From positions 13,276,019 to 13,340,018 of the forward strand of contig NC_135569.1 of assembly GCF_964340395.1 (NCBI RefSeq): a DNA stretch of 64,000 nt, in the 5' to 3' direction. Positions 26,101 through 38,527 of the stretch are shown here, piece after piece (the stretch's first letter is position 1; every line of letters begins with the position of its first letter). The DNA is from Glandiceps talaboti. Lineage: Eukaryota; Hemichordata; Enteropneusta; Spengelidae. The notes below the pieces were generated by a model. It was not told the origin of the DNA. It saw only the letters and a list, made by a program, of their open reading frames with translations, and did no database searches. The position numbers and the translations under genes were made by a program.

Positions 26101-29100
26101 ATGGGTGACGGTACATGATGTTGTACTGGGATGAATAGCGTGTGATCCATATTCATATTTGCTTATGTCCTCCCCAGAAGATTTCTAAAACATGGTCCAC
26201 CAATTCATACAACTGAAGTAACATATATGAAACTCTTTTTAAGTGGATGTCAAAATTCTAGTTTTATCAACTCTAGGGAGAACGCCTCACTTGCTATGTG
26301 TACAGTATAAATTAGAAATATGACAGAAGTCGTATTTTCTGACCAGTCACCAAATTCAAGTATGTCAGCCTGGTGTGTCTTCTTAGTCCAGTAGTAATGT
26401 GTGATTTCACTTCTGATGCACAAGACGAAAAAATCGCCATACAAATGGATGAAACTTTAATAGTAAAAGTGGTCACTTACAGTGGTATTTTAACCTCCCA
26501 CCAAAACTATAGCACAGGGTTTAGAATTATGCATTGTGTACAACATCTATTCTTTGTTGCTATCTTTCTACACTGATTTTGTAAATTAAACAAGAATGGA
26601 TGATTAGACAGGAAGAACTAAAGTGAAGGAACATGACATTATCTGACTGAGAAGGCATGCTAGATGTTAAGTTGACAAGGAATGGTTTGTGTAAACTGTT
26701 GTGCATACATGTAGACCATAGGGGATATATTCTGTTTTCTCTACAGGAATTATATGAATGACAGTTTGAGAACAGATGCGTTTGTACGCTATCCACCCGA
26801 GACTATAGCCTGTGCCTGTATCTACCTCTCAGCACGACAGTTGAAGGTATGTACAAATCCTTAACACCAGTGTAAAGCATTTTCTGTACGTACCACAATC
26901 GTTTATAGCATCCATATCAAGTACAACCCCAACCCATCACACCAAAGTAAAGCATTTTCTTCTGTATGCACCACAATTGTTTATAGCATCCACATCATTA
27001 TCAAGTATAAAAGTATACATTTTCATTTGCTAAATTACAACATTAGAAAGGCCACCTGCCAGCCTTGTATGTAAATAAACCAATTGAAACAGTATATTTT
27101 TACACTTGATAAGCTGTAAAGGAGTGTAGCACATACAGAAAGTGCTTTACTTCAGTGTTACTCAACTGTGAAGTCGCAAGATATTTTTTGATGATACCCG
27201 TTATGGCCATCTATGCCTAGTTGAGTAAATAATTGATAGAAATTTATATTTCTACTTTTGGTGATAAAGAAATGGGTGCAAAATAGTAAACCGTAAGTTC
27301 ACTCATTGACATTGCCTTGCTGCAAAAGATAAGAACATTTGTGTTTTGTATTTGGGATTTTCTTCCAATGTTGGGATATGATTAAACCCGAAATGTCAAT
27401 GTGGAACTTGAACTTCTGAAACACTCCGCACAATTGATATTTAGTGAAAGCAAAACAAGCTTTTGTCCACACCTGTGGACTTGTTCACCAGAACACAAGT
27501 CCACAGTTGTAAATGAAAGCTTCAGTTTTTCTTGCACCAAATATCAATTGTGTGGAGTGTTCCAAAAGTTTAAGTTCTATATTGATAGTAACCTACACAG
27601 ACTAGCTTTCACATCGGTATAAACCTGAAATGTGTTTTACTCTCAACAGATTCCTTTACCAAACCGTCCTCCATGGTATGCATTACTTGGTGCCTCACAA
27701 GAACAGCTGCAAGAGATATCATTGATGATACTACGACTCTATGCAAGACCAAAAGTAAGCATTGGCTGTATTATAATTCTATCTTGCAATGCAGTTGAAT
27801 TTGAAGTAACAAGTTGTAAATGTTCACAATTCAACTGTGTATAACAGAGACAGGGTTGCTATGGCTTTTCACCGATGGGGGACACATTTTTCACACACAC
27901 ACACGGAGCAAGAGAGGGGGAGGGAGAGAGGGAGGTGCTGCCTAAGTTAGGATGTAGAAGCAGACAAGTACTTATGTTGCTTACAAGTCGGTTAGTCCAC
28001 AATTGAAGCTGTTAAAAGCATCATAGTCTTAAAGATATGACATGGTATCATTGTCTGTAAGATATGACATTCGTGCCGTGCTATCAACCAGCACTCACAT
28101 TTAGAAGCCTGGTAGGACTGAACAACACAACTTATCTTACAGTCGAGTGTAATTATTGCGACAGGAGCCTGTCTCTATTGCACTGTAAAATATTACATGT
28201 AGTAGCAATGCTTACCCTTGTCTGTGTGATTCGTTTGTACATTGCTTGTAATTTAGTCCTAATTTCTTTTCTCGTGTCTTACAGAAATCTTACGAGGAGC
28301 TCGACAAGATAGTTGAGAAGTGTAGAGTGGTAATACAAGAGGCTAAACTGAAGGCTAAGGGACAAGCTGCAAGTATCAGATCAACTGCTGCAACTCCAAA
28401 CCCAGGGTTCTCGCCTGCATCCAAACCAAGTGAGTCACATTGACATACCTTCTTTCTATGCTTGACCCCCTGTGATAGAATGGTGGGAATATATTAAGAC
28501 GTTATTTCCCGTGCACCTCACAAAAAGAACCCTGGTCAAACTTCTGGTAGATTTGACTACCTCACCTCCCCTTACTGTATGTTGTATATGAATTCCTATT
28601 GCATACTCTCTGACTTCAAAAAGCTTACAACATATTTTTTTTTTAAATGGGCAATTACTGCATGAACTACATGATGTAGATGTCAGATTCAAAGGTATTA
28701 CTTTCAGTCTTGATATCGTACCATTCATATATACTTTTTTTTCCTGTTCAAGATTCACCAAGGTCCGGAGGTACTGGGTCTCCTCACAACAGGGTTTTGA
28801 AGAGAAAGATCAAAGAAGAGGGTGGTGGAAGTGGAGGCAGTTTTGGAAGCAGGTGAGTAAACTGGTGTGTCTGTCTTTGCGTGCGTGTGTGTTTTGCCTG
28901 GGTCTTTGTGGGTGCAACTGTGTGTGTGTGTGTGTGTGTGTGTCAACAACACCACAGTGACTTGATAGTTGGCCAGAAAAGTCTTGTGTGATCCAAAAAG
29001 TTATTGGAGGTCATGATCACTGTAAATATAGGTTTTAGCATTTGCGTGTGTGTTTGTACATGTGTGTGTCTTTGAAAAATGCAGAGAACAAGTTCAGGCT

Positions 29101-29878
29101 TGCTTTTGTTTGATAAATATGTACTGTGTCTATAAATAGTGAAACTTATCATATTAACCCTTTCATGACTGGAGACGAGTTTTAAATAATTTTGGGACCC
29201 AATTTATATGAATATTTTCATAGTTATAATAATATTACTTCATTACGAAGTAACATTTCTTTAATTCCAGTCTAAAATGAAGCTGATATATGCCAAAAAC
29301 TTACATAAAAACAAGAATTTTGTTCAAATAATTTTGGCGGCAAATTTTTCAGTACTGAATGGGTTAATGAACAATCCACTTTCTATTCCAGGGAGAGAAA
29401 TGGCAGAGAAGGTCATCATACTGATAGAAGTCACTCCAGAAGTCCACACAGTAGATCAGGGTCTCCTCAACACAATTCACACAGCCATAGCAGATCGCCC
29501 TCCCACCACAGTTCTAGTCATAGTAGTGATAGATATAGTAGAAGTGTCAGTGGAAGTCCTCGGGATCGTAAATCTAGGTACGAATCTCCGCACAGACATA
29601 AACGGCACGAAGACCACAGATCGAGAGATCGCGACCGCTCTAGAAACAAACACAGCAGGAAACGTAAACACAGTAGATCGTATAGTAGGAGTCGCAGTAG
29701 ATCAAGAAGTCGTACCCCACGGGCGTACAAACATAGGCATTCGTCACCACATAGGGAGAGAGATAGACATAGACATAGGTACCCAAGGTCAAGGTCAGCC
29801 GATAGACGACATAAATCAAAACGAGAGCGTGTCCGAGACGACTCGCATCATAGATCACGAGACCGACATCGAAGGTAA
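14125..29878 (+). CDS. CCNL1: Cyclin L (transcription/splicing cyclin with RS tail), 10 exons, 501 aa
   Basis: Exons 14125-14322, 15041-15115, 16017-16126, 23449-23569, 24417-24481, 26747-26846, 27650-27754, 28285-28429, 28753-28852 and 29392-29878 have GT-AG borders and sum to 502 codons. Cyclin L partners CDK11 and CDK12/13-type kinases in nuclear speckles and acts in pre-mRNA splicing. The first cyclin box includes [19 protein letters not shown] (exon 3) and [20 protein letters not shown] (exon 4), near-identical to vertebrate cyclin L. The second has [12 protein letters not shown] and PLPNRPPWY. Exon 8 has EAKLKAKG and GFSPASKP. The last exon encodes an Arg/Ser-, His-rich RS domain (about residues 340-501) ending in DRHRR. 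ATG 14125 is chosen over the upstream in-frame ATG 14080 because conserved sequence begins after it. The L1/L2 split is vertebrate-specific, so the symbol stands for the family. Intron 3 (7.3 kb) is the longest. Confidence 0.95.
15391..15731. mobile_element. MITE (family A, copy 1) in cyclin L intron 2
   Basis: The left arm 'atgatcatctccactctcg' and 'tagggaaagtcattattcta' is mirrored by 'ttttcctatacatgagcgga' and 'gagatgattgtag'. Matched CTGTGCTACCC/GGGTAGCACAGA blocks lie inside. It shares its full length with 35025-35385, and part of it recurs reversed at 31040-31150. Confidence 0.8.
16944..17210. mobile_element. Short-TIR MITE (family C, copy 1) in cyclin L intron 3
   Basis: It starts ATAGGCTATTTC and ends GGAAAGGCCTAT, an imperfect 12-bp inverted repeat. 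The internal 'caaattgggggtatc' and 'tatacccccaag' blocks also face each other. A same-orientation copy lies at 49047-49310. Confidence 0.7.
17211..23448. other. Long cyclin L intron 3, no second gene seen
   Basis: About 6 kb of AT-rich intron. It contains a (C)22 run at about 20178-20199, a small palindrome CTTGTACCATG...CATGGTACAAG at about 19032-19074, and scattered short frames without motifs. I found no conserved exon, RNA gene or retroelement domain. Confidence 0.55.
26862..27160. mobile_element. MITE in cyclin L intron 6 with duplicated left arm
   Basis: It begins TAACACCAGTGTAAAGCATT and ends with the inverted match AGTGCTTTACTTCAGTGTTA. The left-arm block 'gtaaagcattttct...caca(a)..gtttatagcatcca' occurs twice in tandem (about 26870-26925 and 26950-27000). 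There is no coding frame. Confidence 0.7.
27404..27577. mobile_element. Foldback element immediately upstream of cyclin L exon 7
   Basis: The left arm GAACTTGAACTTCTGAAACA through CACAATTGATATTT is mirrored by AAATATCAATTGTGTGGAGT to AAGTTTAAGTTC. A second inner hairpin (CACCTGTGGACTTGTT with ACACAAGTCCACAG) forms the loop. It ends only about 70 bp before the exon 7 acceptor. Confidence 0.7.
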
Positions 29879-32440
29879 CAATGACTGTACATGTAGATGC
29901 CTTAAAGTGTATTTGTAGGTTTTTTGCCTTTTTTTTTTCCGTTGTTTCATAATTGAGTTTTTTGTACAAATAGGGGATAGAGTGGTTGTGCAAACTAGTA
30001 TATTTACAAGACAAGGCGCTACCGAACTGTACTAGTGGGTGCCATTTCTGTATTTCCATGCCAAAACTAGACGTACACATACCACAGTATTATCCTCTCA
30101 ATCTATTATTACCTCTCGCCATTTTGTAATATTTACAGTATATTGTCATGTCAAAGTAAGATCTTTCTGAAGAATTTTCTGATTTCTTTTTGTAATCAGA
30201 GCAATGGAGAATTTTTTTGCTGATGTAAATTGTCAGTGAATTAGACCTTTTCAGTTGTTATTGCGTATGTTTAGGGTATATCATGTATTACTATAGAAGT
30301 TTCGCAGCTTCGTAATTGTCGGTTAATGGGGGGGGGGGGGGGGGGGGTATTTGCTTGTAAATAGTAGAGTATTTCAAACAGAGAATCCTTTCATATGAAT
30401 GTATGTTGTAACTTTTGATGGATACATAATTACTTTGAATTAAAGTTCAATACTAATGAAAAAGTAATGAATATCTCTGGTTTGTCTTTTCACCGTCTGA
30501 CCCCAGACACCGGTCCGTATCTGAGTATGATCAAAATCTGGGCGAGTTGTGTGATAGTCTGTAGGGTAGGCCATGGGAAGGCCCTCAATGCCATCTGGTA
30601 TTTGCATATGCGCTATAATGTAGTTCGTGGGTGTGAAATTTGATGCCAATCTAATTATGTATTCATGATAGGCAAACCATGTGCGCTGATTTCTCACACT
30701 GGACAGGGCACCCTAACACATCGAGCAACCCTTTCACAGAGCAAGATGGTGAGGGCAGAGTGACATGACATATCTTAGTCTAGTTTTCTGGCTGAATTGC
30801 AGAAAAAGTAATGAAGGTTTGAAGCCTTTGGCTCCACTCAGAAGAAAGCAATACGAGATCCTTGGGATTAAGTCCTGGCATGGTTCTTTATGTTGTGGTT
30901 TTCTTTGAAAGTCGAGTAACTTCTAAATGATACATAGCCCCTCACATCTGCGAGATGGTATTGTGAACAATACTGACAAAATCTACGGTTCAAAATATAG
31001 TAACACATTGCAAATAGATTAAACTAATATATTGATAGTCGCAAAGAATTCTGTGCTCCCCCTACAGCGTTCATATAAACATGATGACGTCACATCCCCC
31101 ACATGATTTTAGTTTAATTAGACTGGAGGTGGAGTCTGGTTGGACATTTGCATATAGTCCAGCTGTATCAATGAATATTAATGAGCGATGACGACAGCCT
31201 GTCAATTTGTAATGGATTACTACTGACATGCGCCGTTTGCGCTTTGCCCAGCATGGAGTTGAACCACATGTAACGCCTCAAGTGACGAGATGTAATGTGT
31301 GAGGGTAACATAGTGTAAAATCGGAAGACAGTCAGGAAGTTGACTAACATATTGATAATGTGTGTGTAGTATCTTTCCTTCCTTGTTTGTGCATAGTTGA
31401 ATATTGATGTGATAATCTCCAAGAAGACAAAGCAATAAAGTAAATTATTGTGGTAATCGATCTCCCTGGTAATTATAAGATTAGGGGTGTTTTAATTTAG
31501 ATAAGAGAAGAATGGACAAGATTTCTTTATTTAGTCAATAAAGAGAGAATTCTATACAGCTGAAAGAGAGATAGGTAGCCAGGGAAAGAAGAAAAACAAG
31601 TTTTATAAATTATATCACCACAAAAATTAATCATTCAATTGATCAATCATATGCATTCAACCAAATAATCAATATAAAGATGTAAACTCGATCTGTAGAA
31701 TACTGGTACAGTGCATTACACACCACAATCTCACAACAGATAGTAGCAATAGCCGAAACTCCAATATCTGAACGACTTACTCTTTCACTTGATCATGATA
31801 AATGTACTATGACGTGAAGGTGATATCTCCCTTCCATTTACTCACACACCAACAACCGTATCGCTAGCATGTCATTTATTTTCCTTTATCATGCAGCATC
31901 AATTCTTTAAGCATTTAAAAACTGGCACAAGGTGAGTTTATGGGACCTTACAGTTAGTTACTGTAGTCTGGAAGATACGATGTGTTGGGTGGCGCCCTAA
32001 CGCATTGTCCTACCCAACCCTCTTGTAGAATCATCTAACGTATAAGTTTCTGGGCATTTAACAGCACCATTACAATCACATCTCAAAATTCCACAATACC
32101 TGTGGAATTCTAAACTGAGCACAACTTACAGGGAATAATAGATATCCAAGGAAGAATTTAGTCGAGATGTTTTATTACGCAACTGACACACTTGGGTTAT
32201 TTTCAGACAAATACATGTTGGTGTCTGTCAATAAAATGATAAAACTGGTCCACAAATTTCTAAAACAGAAACCTTCTTTGCCACTAGAGGGCGCCCACCA
32301 TAATGGGCAAACAAGCATGCTGAGGTATGTTCGGTAAAGAATCTTTTTTGGATGTTGTGAATCCACAGCATAACTTGACATCAGTGTTTCACTACAATGT
32401 TGTTGTTCGAGTCACAGTAGAAGCTACATTGTCTATTTTA
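29879..32440. other. Intergenic DNA between cyclin L and FTSJ1 (tail to tail)
   Basis: It holds both 3' UTRs. An ATTAAA at about 30438 may serve cyclin L. A (G)21 run lies at 30327-30347 and a partial family A MITE at 31040-31150. I see no further gene. Confidence 0.55.
31040..31150 (-). mobile_element. Partial reversed copy of MITE family A
   Basis: The stretch 'tctgtgctcccc...ttcatataaac...gacgtcacatc...catgattttagtttaatta...ctggaggtggagtctg' is the reverse complement of the right-central part of 35025-35385, with substitutions. Only about a third of the element is present. Confidence 0.6.
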
Positions 32441-35400
32441 TCAACTATCATCAACTGATAATGATTCAAGGTCCTGAACTATGTCTTTTTCCTTGACAGT
32501 CTGTACAGAAGTATCAACTCCACAAGCACCAAGATGACTTAGATCTTCCTCCTCAGCTGGCACATTGCCAAGTTCTGACCTTATTTGGAATTCATTCCCC
32601 TCAACTTCATGTAATTTCTTGAAATCATCCCCCTCAACTTGTTGTTTATTCTCTTCACTCTTCATACTTTCCTCTGTGTTCCCTTGCTCTGTTAACATAC
32701 TAGGTTTAGCCAACATGTCTTTCTTTTTCAGATAGCAAGCCTTTTCATAAGGTGGTTTTATTGGTGGTTGGGTTGGTGGGTGGTATGTGTATTCACTTTC
32801 AGAATCAAGCTGGAACAGAGAAAGACAAAACTGTCAATACCTAAAATAGTCTGTTACTGCCTATTAAAGCGCAGCACCAAAATAACGAACATTCAATTTC
32901 TTGGTCGACACCATAACTTCCACTCTAGGTGCACATGAGAGTAAGTCAACCTTCTTGTTCTATTTTGACCCTCTTGTATGAGGTAAAATGATATCACAGG
33001 TACTGAGAATAAGTCAACCTTCTTCTTCTTTTTTGACCCTCTTGTATGAGGTAAAATGCTATCACAGGTACCAAGAATAAGTCGATCTGCTTGTTCTATT
33101 TTGACCAGCTAGCATGAGGTAAAATGCTATTGCAGGTACTGAGAAATGTCATTTCTTTTCTGTAAGTCCACGGTGCTGTTCTTGTTGGTACCTGTAATAC
33201 CATTCATTTCACCTCATGCTAGACAGTAACAATAGGTAAAGTAACAATAAAATTGTATATGATAATATAATATAGTCCATATTTTCTGTTCGAAGACAAT
33301 AACTTGGCTTGAGTATGTAATATTATACAGCATACCTTGAGTGGATATGTCCTATCTGAATCATAGGCACTCAAATCACCACACGCTAAGAATGGTACAA
33401 TAACACGGTTTACTCCCTCTAGGCTGTTAAAATCTACATCTGAAAAAAAGTCATGTTTGAAATTATTACATGTGAACGTGAAAGCCATAGGTAACTTAAA
33501 TGAGTACAGTCCAAATCTAAAACATTTTTCTGTATAAACTTTGAAATAATTTTATGTGGCCAGTGACAGCAATAAGAAACTTAAAGGGTTAGAGTCTGAA
33601 TCTCCATGGTTTTTTTTTTCTGTCAACTTTGAAAATATTTCGTGTGGAACATGAAAGTACAATGAACCTTATTAAAAAGAGCTGCATTATTTTTGTTTCA
33701 TGTGAAGAATACGCTATATTCTAGTTATCACAAAGACAAAAGAGTGCATAGTTTGATCATTGGGAATGGCATGAAATGAGGGTTTAAAATGGCACAAGGT
33801 GAGTTTACAAGTTTTTACTCAAGAGAAAATACTTAGTTTAACTATTTGAGTATAATGTTACTATCGATGTATGCTTTCTATGACATTACAATTTGTGCAT
33901 TGTTAGAACTAGTGATTGCACAGTCTGCAGTTCCTGTACATTTTTTATACGTACCATAAATTACATCATCGGATGCTTTATTAAGTTATATCCTAATACC
34001 AGGATGAGTTCACCTACTTGCAAGTGATGGTTTAAATATACATTAGTAAGTAGAATACTGTGAGTAACTTTTAATATGCAGAAAAAAAACACCCCAAACA
34101 CATATAAACTCAGCTTGCGCCCCTTTAAACTGTTTCGAATAAAAAATACCAAATATATGCAGCATCTGACTTACCATAATGGTGATCAAGTAATGGATTT
34201 GACATGGTGGGAATGTAGCCCTCTGGTGGCGAGTACTTCTGACAAACTACAAACGCCTCTGTAACATCAAATACAGACAACTTCGTTCAATTCTGCAAGT
34301 CTCCAAAGTTTCACAAAATGTGTTCTTGTGAATTTGAACAAATATGATATCATCCTACATGAAAATCTCTGACGGTGTCAACAAAACTATTTGAAGCAAA
34401 TCCCGAATTCTGTGACTCTGTGAGTAGTAATTTTCATTTATAACTATGAACCCAGAGTCAATGAACATTCATTTTCCTATCATACTTAAGACAGTTATAG
34501 TTCTCGTTTCTCTCAGGTTTTGCTGTTTTTACTTGAGTGTAAAGAAGTCTATAGTCTTACCTATACTAGAGTTCCTACTACTTCGAGGCTTAGCTATTGT
34601 TACTTCAGGAAAGAAGATTTTCAATTGAGAGTACAACAGTGTTACATCCTTACCACGAAATATCTGTAGGGAGAAGAAAGATCAAAAATGATATTATATA
34701 CTGAGGGTTGATCAAAACTAAAGTCAGAGCTTTGTAGAAATAAGCAAAAAATGAAACGTCTAAGTTTAGCTTACCTTGGCCACAAAAGTTCCACCTGGTT
34801 TCAACACATGGGTTGTAATATTCAAAGCCTGAAAGAAAGTAAATAACATTTTATAAAATTTTAATCTTTAAAAAAAGAACAAAACCAAATCTTTAATTAC
34901 TTTCACATCACAGCAGGCTTTTCCAAAAACATTTAATCTTCAAATGTCAACATTTAACATTTGGTAGATCCGTGGGTCAAAATTTGTTTTTTCCAAACTC
35001 TAGAAGGTAATAATCTTATTAGTCTAGTTCCTACATGACACGTGATGTTTACTATGATCATCTCCACTCACATATAGGGAAAGTCATTATTCTAGCACAA
35101 AAATCTGTGCTACCCCTGCTGAGTGAAGGGTAAATGACACGTCAGTAGTAATCCATCACAAATTGACAGGCAGTTGTAATTGGTTCGTTCCTTTAGACAA
35201 TTAATCATTAACCGAACTCCACCTCTCCAGTCTGAAACTAAAATCATGTGGAGATGCAATAACGTCATCTCATTTATATGAATGCAGTCAGGGGTAGCAC
35301 AGAGTTTTGTGCTAGACTAACAGCTTTCCCTATACGTGAGTGGAGATGCCATCGTAGTAGTCGTATTATGTCATATAGGAACTATACAATCTGATTAAAA

Positions 35401-37897
35401 TCCGATGTGGTGAAAGCGGCTAGATGTCCTTATTTACCTCTATTCATCGTGTTGTGACGTTTGTTTTGTTCGGAGGAAGGCGGCGATCACTCCGACCAAA
35501 ACAAACGTCACAATATGATGAATAGAGGTAAATAAGGACATCTAGCCGCTTTCACCACATCAGATTTTAATCAGATTGGGAACTATACTAATCTTTGATA
35601 TACTTACAGCTAACAGTAACTGGGCTTGTATATATTCATCTAAGTCATGTAAACCAGTCACTAAAATAGAATAAACAAATCTATTAATGTCATGCCTAAT
35701 ATTTTCCTTTATACAATGGCTAATCATGTGCAAAGCAGCTGCTTGAACTTTAAGTTTGTCATCTGGGCTAGGACAACAGGTGAATTTAGCAATAAAACTA
35801 TGTAAATCCACTCATGGTATATACTTGGACGCACTGGAGTCCGAACTAGCAAAGGGCATACCACACATAAGCAGTAAACACAGCCACAAAATTTGACCAA
35901 CTAGGAGTAATTGACACTCCCCTTCACCCCCCCCCCCCCCCCCCACATACACACACACACAAACTTGTAACTTACCATCAGGAGCACCATCACAAACTAC
36001 AAGGTCTGCATGCTCTCCTTCAAAGTGTCTGATTATCTCCATGGCAGTGGATACCTGGATAACAACAGTATCAAGACAATGATGTGAGCTGATCATATTT
36101 AAATATTCATGACTCCTAAGTGCTTATTACCATCAATTGCAAATAAAACAATAGTAAATATTTGCAAACAAACGGCTGCTGCCTCCCAAACAATGATGTG
36201 TCGTCTATATATAGCAAGGACCTATACTTAAACAATGGATAACAAGTTTCAACTTCTTGACAATTGGTAATGTGAAATCTCGAAAATACTCCCCAGAACC
36301 TACACTTTATAAAAATACCTGTATTTACTACATTTGTGTGTTCCTCTTTCATGATATATGAAAACTCAGAGGTAACCTACATAAAGTTTGCAATATCACC
36401 CTGTATCTGTATAACTCCTGGCAAGGGTGCCATATTACCTATATACCTACATACCTTTGTAATATCACCCTGTATCTGTATAACTCCAGGTAAGGGGGCC
36501 ATTGCCTGTATATCTACATACATTTGTAATATCACCCTGTATCTGTATAACTCCAAGCAAGGGTGTCATATTGCCTATATACCTACATACCTTTGTAATA
36601 TCACCCTGTATCTGTATAACTCCAAGCAAGGGTGTCATATTGCCTGTATACCTACATACCTTTATAATATCACCCTGTATCTGTATAACTCCAGGCAAGG
36701 GTGTCACAGCCTGTATACCTACATACCTTTGTAATATTACCCTGTATCTGTATAACTCCAGGCAAGGGGGTCATATTGCCTGTATACATACATACCTTTG
36801 TAATATCACCCTGTATCTGTATACACTCCAAGCAAGGGTGCCATATTGCCTATATACCTACATACCTTTGTAATATCACCCTGTATCTGTATAACTCCAG
36901 GCAAGGGGGCCATTGCCTGTAAATCAACTGCAACTATCTTAGCATCTGTCTTTGACTCATCGGCCCTGACAAAAATAAGTAAAAGACTAATTATACATCA
37001 ACAAATTATTTAGATTTAGATTTTGTAAAACAATAAAATGAAATATGCAAGTTTGATCGTGGTCATTTGACGCGATACACAGAAAGACATGACACCGTGC
37101 CAAAAAGTAGTTCAAGCAATCAACTCAGAAGCCATTCTTCAATGGTTAAAGGTAGAAAGCACCTTGTAATATGTTCTCTGAAGTTCAAAATTCTTGAGTC
37201 TCCTCACACTTCAAAGAAAGTTTGTCCCTGACCTTTTGAAATAGTAAAAAGAAATTTGGGGTTCATGGTCTTGTGTTTAAGGAAAGCAACAGTATTGTCT
37301 TTTTCCATTTGGTACTAATACAGTATTCAGCACAGAAACACAGAGACTTGAGATCGAAGATAGCATTCATACCTCAGTTTCCTTGTTAAAACTTGGCTCC
37401 AACTACCTGGTGCTGCACACAGATCTACAACTTTATTTACACCTGTTGTATATGTACAAAACAAAACAAAAAAACAACATTCTCATTTTTAATATACATT
37501 TGTTTTCCAGAATCACATGTGATATTGGTTTTAATATTGCCAGCTAGTGTTTAACTTTCAGTTCAAATTAGCCTTCCAAAAATTCGAGCAAATTCCAGAA
37601 GACATTTCTCATGCAATCTATCTGTATCCATATCTGGGTGGGGGAGGGGGTGTTCCATCCTCGATATCGATGTTCGGTCGTGTGTCGTATTCTATCGGAA
37701 GAACATCCGAGGTCTAGCAGATAGACTAGACGTCGGCCTGACTGCACTAGCTACGACAGCAAGGTTTGTAGCTCACCTTTGAAAATGTCAAATTCTTCAT
37801 TTATTTGGAGGAGTTTAAAAGCGCTCCTGGCCCTCCATCCCTCTTCCTTGGCAAGACGATAGTATATGTCTCGTTTATCTTTCGACGAACGTCCCAT
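32441..37897 (-). CDS. FTSJ1: FTSJ1/TRM7-type tRNA 2'-O-ribose methyltransferase, 10 exons, 378 aa
   Basis: Minus-strand exons 37897-37777, 37442-37373, 36965-36866, 36054-35976, 35660-35608, 34828-34775, 34663-34561, 34258-34175, 33439-33336 and 32809-32441 all use GT-AG and sum to 379 codons. The enzyme transfers methyl from S-adenosylmethionine to ribose 2'-OH in the tRNA anticodon loop (positions 32 and 34 in yeast and human). The K-D-K-E catalytic tetrad is complete: Lys28 (RSAFKLL), Asp119 (VVCDGAPD), Lys159 (GTFVAKIF) and Glu194 (NSSIEAF). The SAM-binding motif [15 protein letters not shown] is in exon 2. The N-terminus [10 protein letters not shown] is family-typical. FTSJ1-specific C-terminal motifs are present ([22 protein letters not shown] and [11 protein letters not shown]), followed by a poorly conserved acidic tail. 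Intron 3 contains eight-fold tandem copies of the end of exon 3 and its splice donor. Confidence 0.95.
32943..33150. repeat. Three tandem copies of a roughly 65-bp unit in FTSJ1 intron 9
   Basis: The unit contains AAGTCAACCTTCTTGTTCTA, TTTTGACC and ATGAGGTAAAATG, and ends with a CACAGGTAC-type block. Three copies follow one another with point differences. A short reversed piece of the unit (TTTCACCTCATGCTAG) follows at about 33208-33223. Confidence 0.75.
35025..35385. mobile_element. MITE (family A, copy 2) in FTSJ1 intron 5
   Basis: It begins TAGTTCCTACATGACA and ends TGTCATATAGGAACTA, with arms of about 80 bp. It matches 15391-15731 over its length. A separate foldback element is inserted at its right end (35387-35578). 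Confidence 0.85.
35387..35578. mobile_element. 192-bp foldback element with 9-bp target duplication
   Basis: It begins CAATCTGATTAAAATC and ends GATTTTAATCAGATTG. The arms run almost to the centre (TGACGTTTGTTTTG and its complement) with a short GC-rich loop. GGAACTATA stands on both sides (35378-35386 and 35579-35587). The left copy belongs to the end of MITE family A, so this insertion came later. It lies close upstream of FTSJ1 exon 5 in transcription order. Confidence 0.85.
36389..36911 (-). repeat. 69-bp minisatellite made of the FTSJ1 exon 3 end plus its splice donor
   Basis: About eight tandem copies lie at 36389-36911, with period 69 bp (for example 36595 to 36664). The right-most copy overlaps the true exon 3 (36866-36965). 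Each unit read on the minus strand contains the coding end ([13 protein letters not shown]) and a GTATGTA donor, and is preceded by a CAGGCAATATG block that resembles an acceptor. Because 69 is a multiple of three, several adjacent units stay open in the exon's frame (36707-36465). The units are very similar, which implies recent tandem spread. Confidence 0.92.
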
Positions 37898-38228
37898 TCT
37901 TTGACGATCTGGTCAGCGATCGCGATCAAAGCTCACTACACACATGGCACCATGTTTGCAGACCCCCTAAGTAGATGTATGTTTACAAAGTGTAGCATTT
38001 TGTTGTAAACAGAGAAACTTTTCATGTGACGTTGTGTTACGACAATATGTCAGTAACATCTGGTCATGGTGAAATGTTCGCACTGTACACCAATTTCCGA
38101 AGTGTGTGAGTTAAGGCAGCCATAGTATAATTGTAAAAGTACAAACGTGAACCTTGATGGCTGGCCTACGTGGTACACATTTTAGAAAAAAGTATGAAAT
38201 ATTGCATGGGTGTTCCTGGCACATTGCT

Positions 38229-38527
38229 TACTAGTAAAGTGGCCATTTGGATAGTTTTAGCTTGGTTCCTACTTGAAAAATCAATATTAAACAACACATG
38301 CCAAGCAAGTCATTGTTTGGAAGTCAATAATTTGCTGCAAAAGCATGTAAAATGTTACACATTTTAATAATTTATTTTTTTGCAAAACAGTGAGTTACAC
38401 AAACACTGATTTAGTCAATGTTGTTTCATAACTGATTTTTCAAGTAAGAAGCCATGATAAAATGTTTTATAAATTAAAAATCCAAAATGAATACGCAATC
38501 CTCATCCACATGGCCACTTTAAGAGCA
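38229..38527. mobile_element. Foldback MITE (family B, copy 3)
   Basis: The left end AGTAAAGTGGCCAT and right end ATGGCCACTTTAA are inverted. The internal TTCAAGTAAGAAGCCATGA and CAGTGAGTTACACAAACAC blocks match the copy at 5559-5919. Its left part has drifted more. Confidence 0.7.

Noticed and set aside
29277-29918. 213-aa frame over the last cyclin L exon
   Set aside because: It is an off-frame reading of the RS domain; the spliced frame gives Arg/Ser/His repeats as in cyclin L.
36336-36922. Spaced direct repeats that could suggest a CRISPR array or a repeat protein
   Set aside because: It is a contiguous eukaryotic minisatellite derived from an FTSJ1 exon, with no unique spacers.
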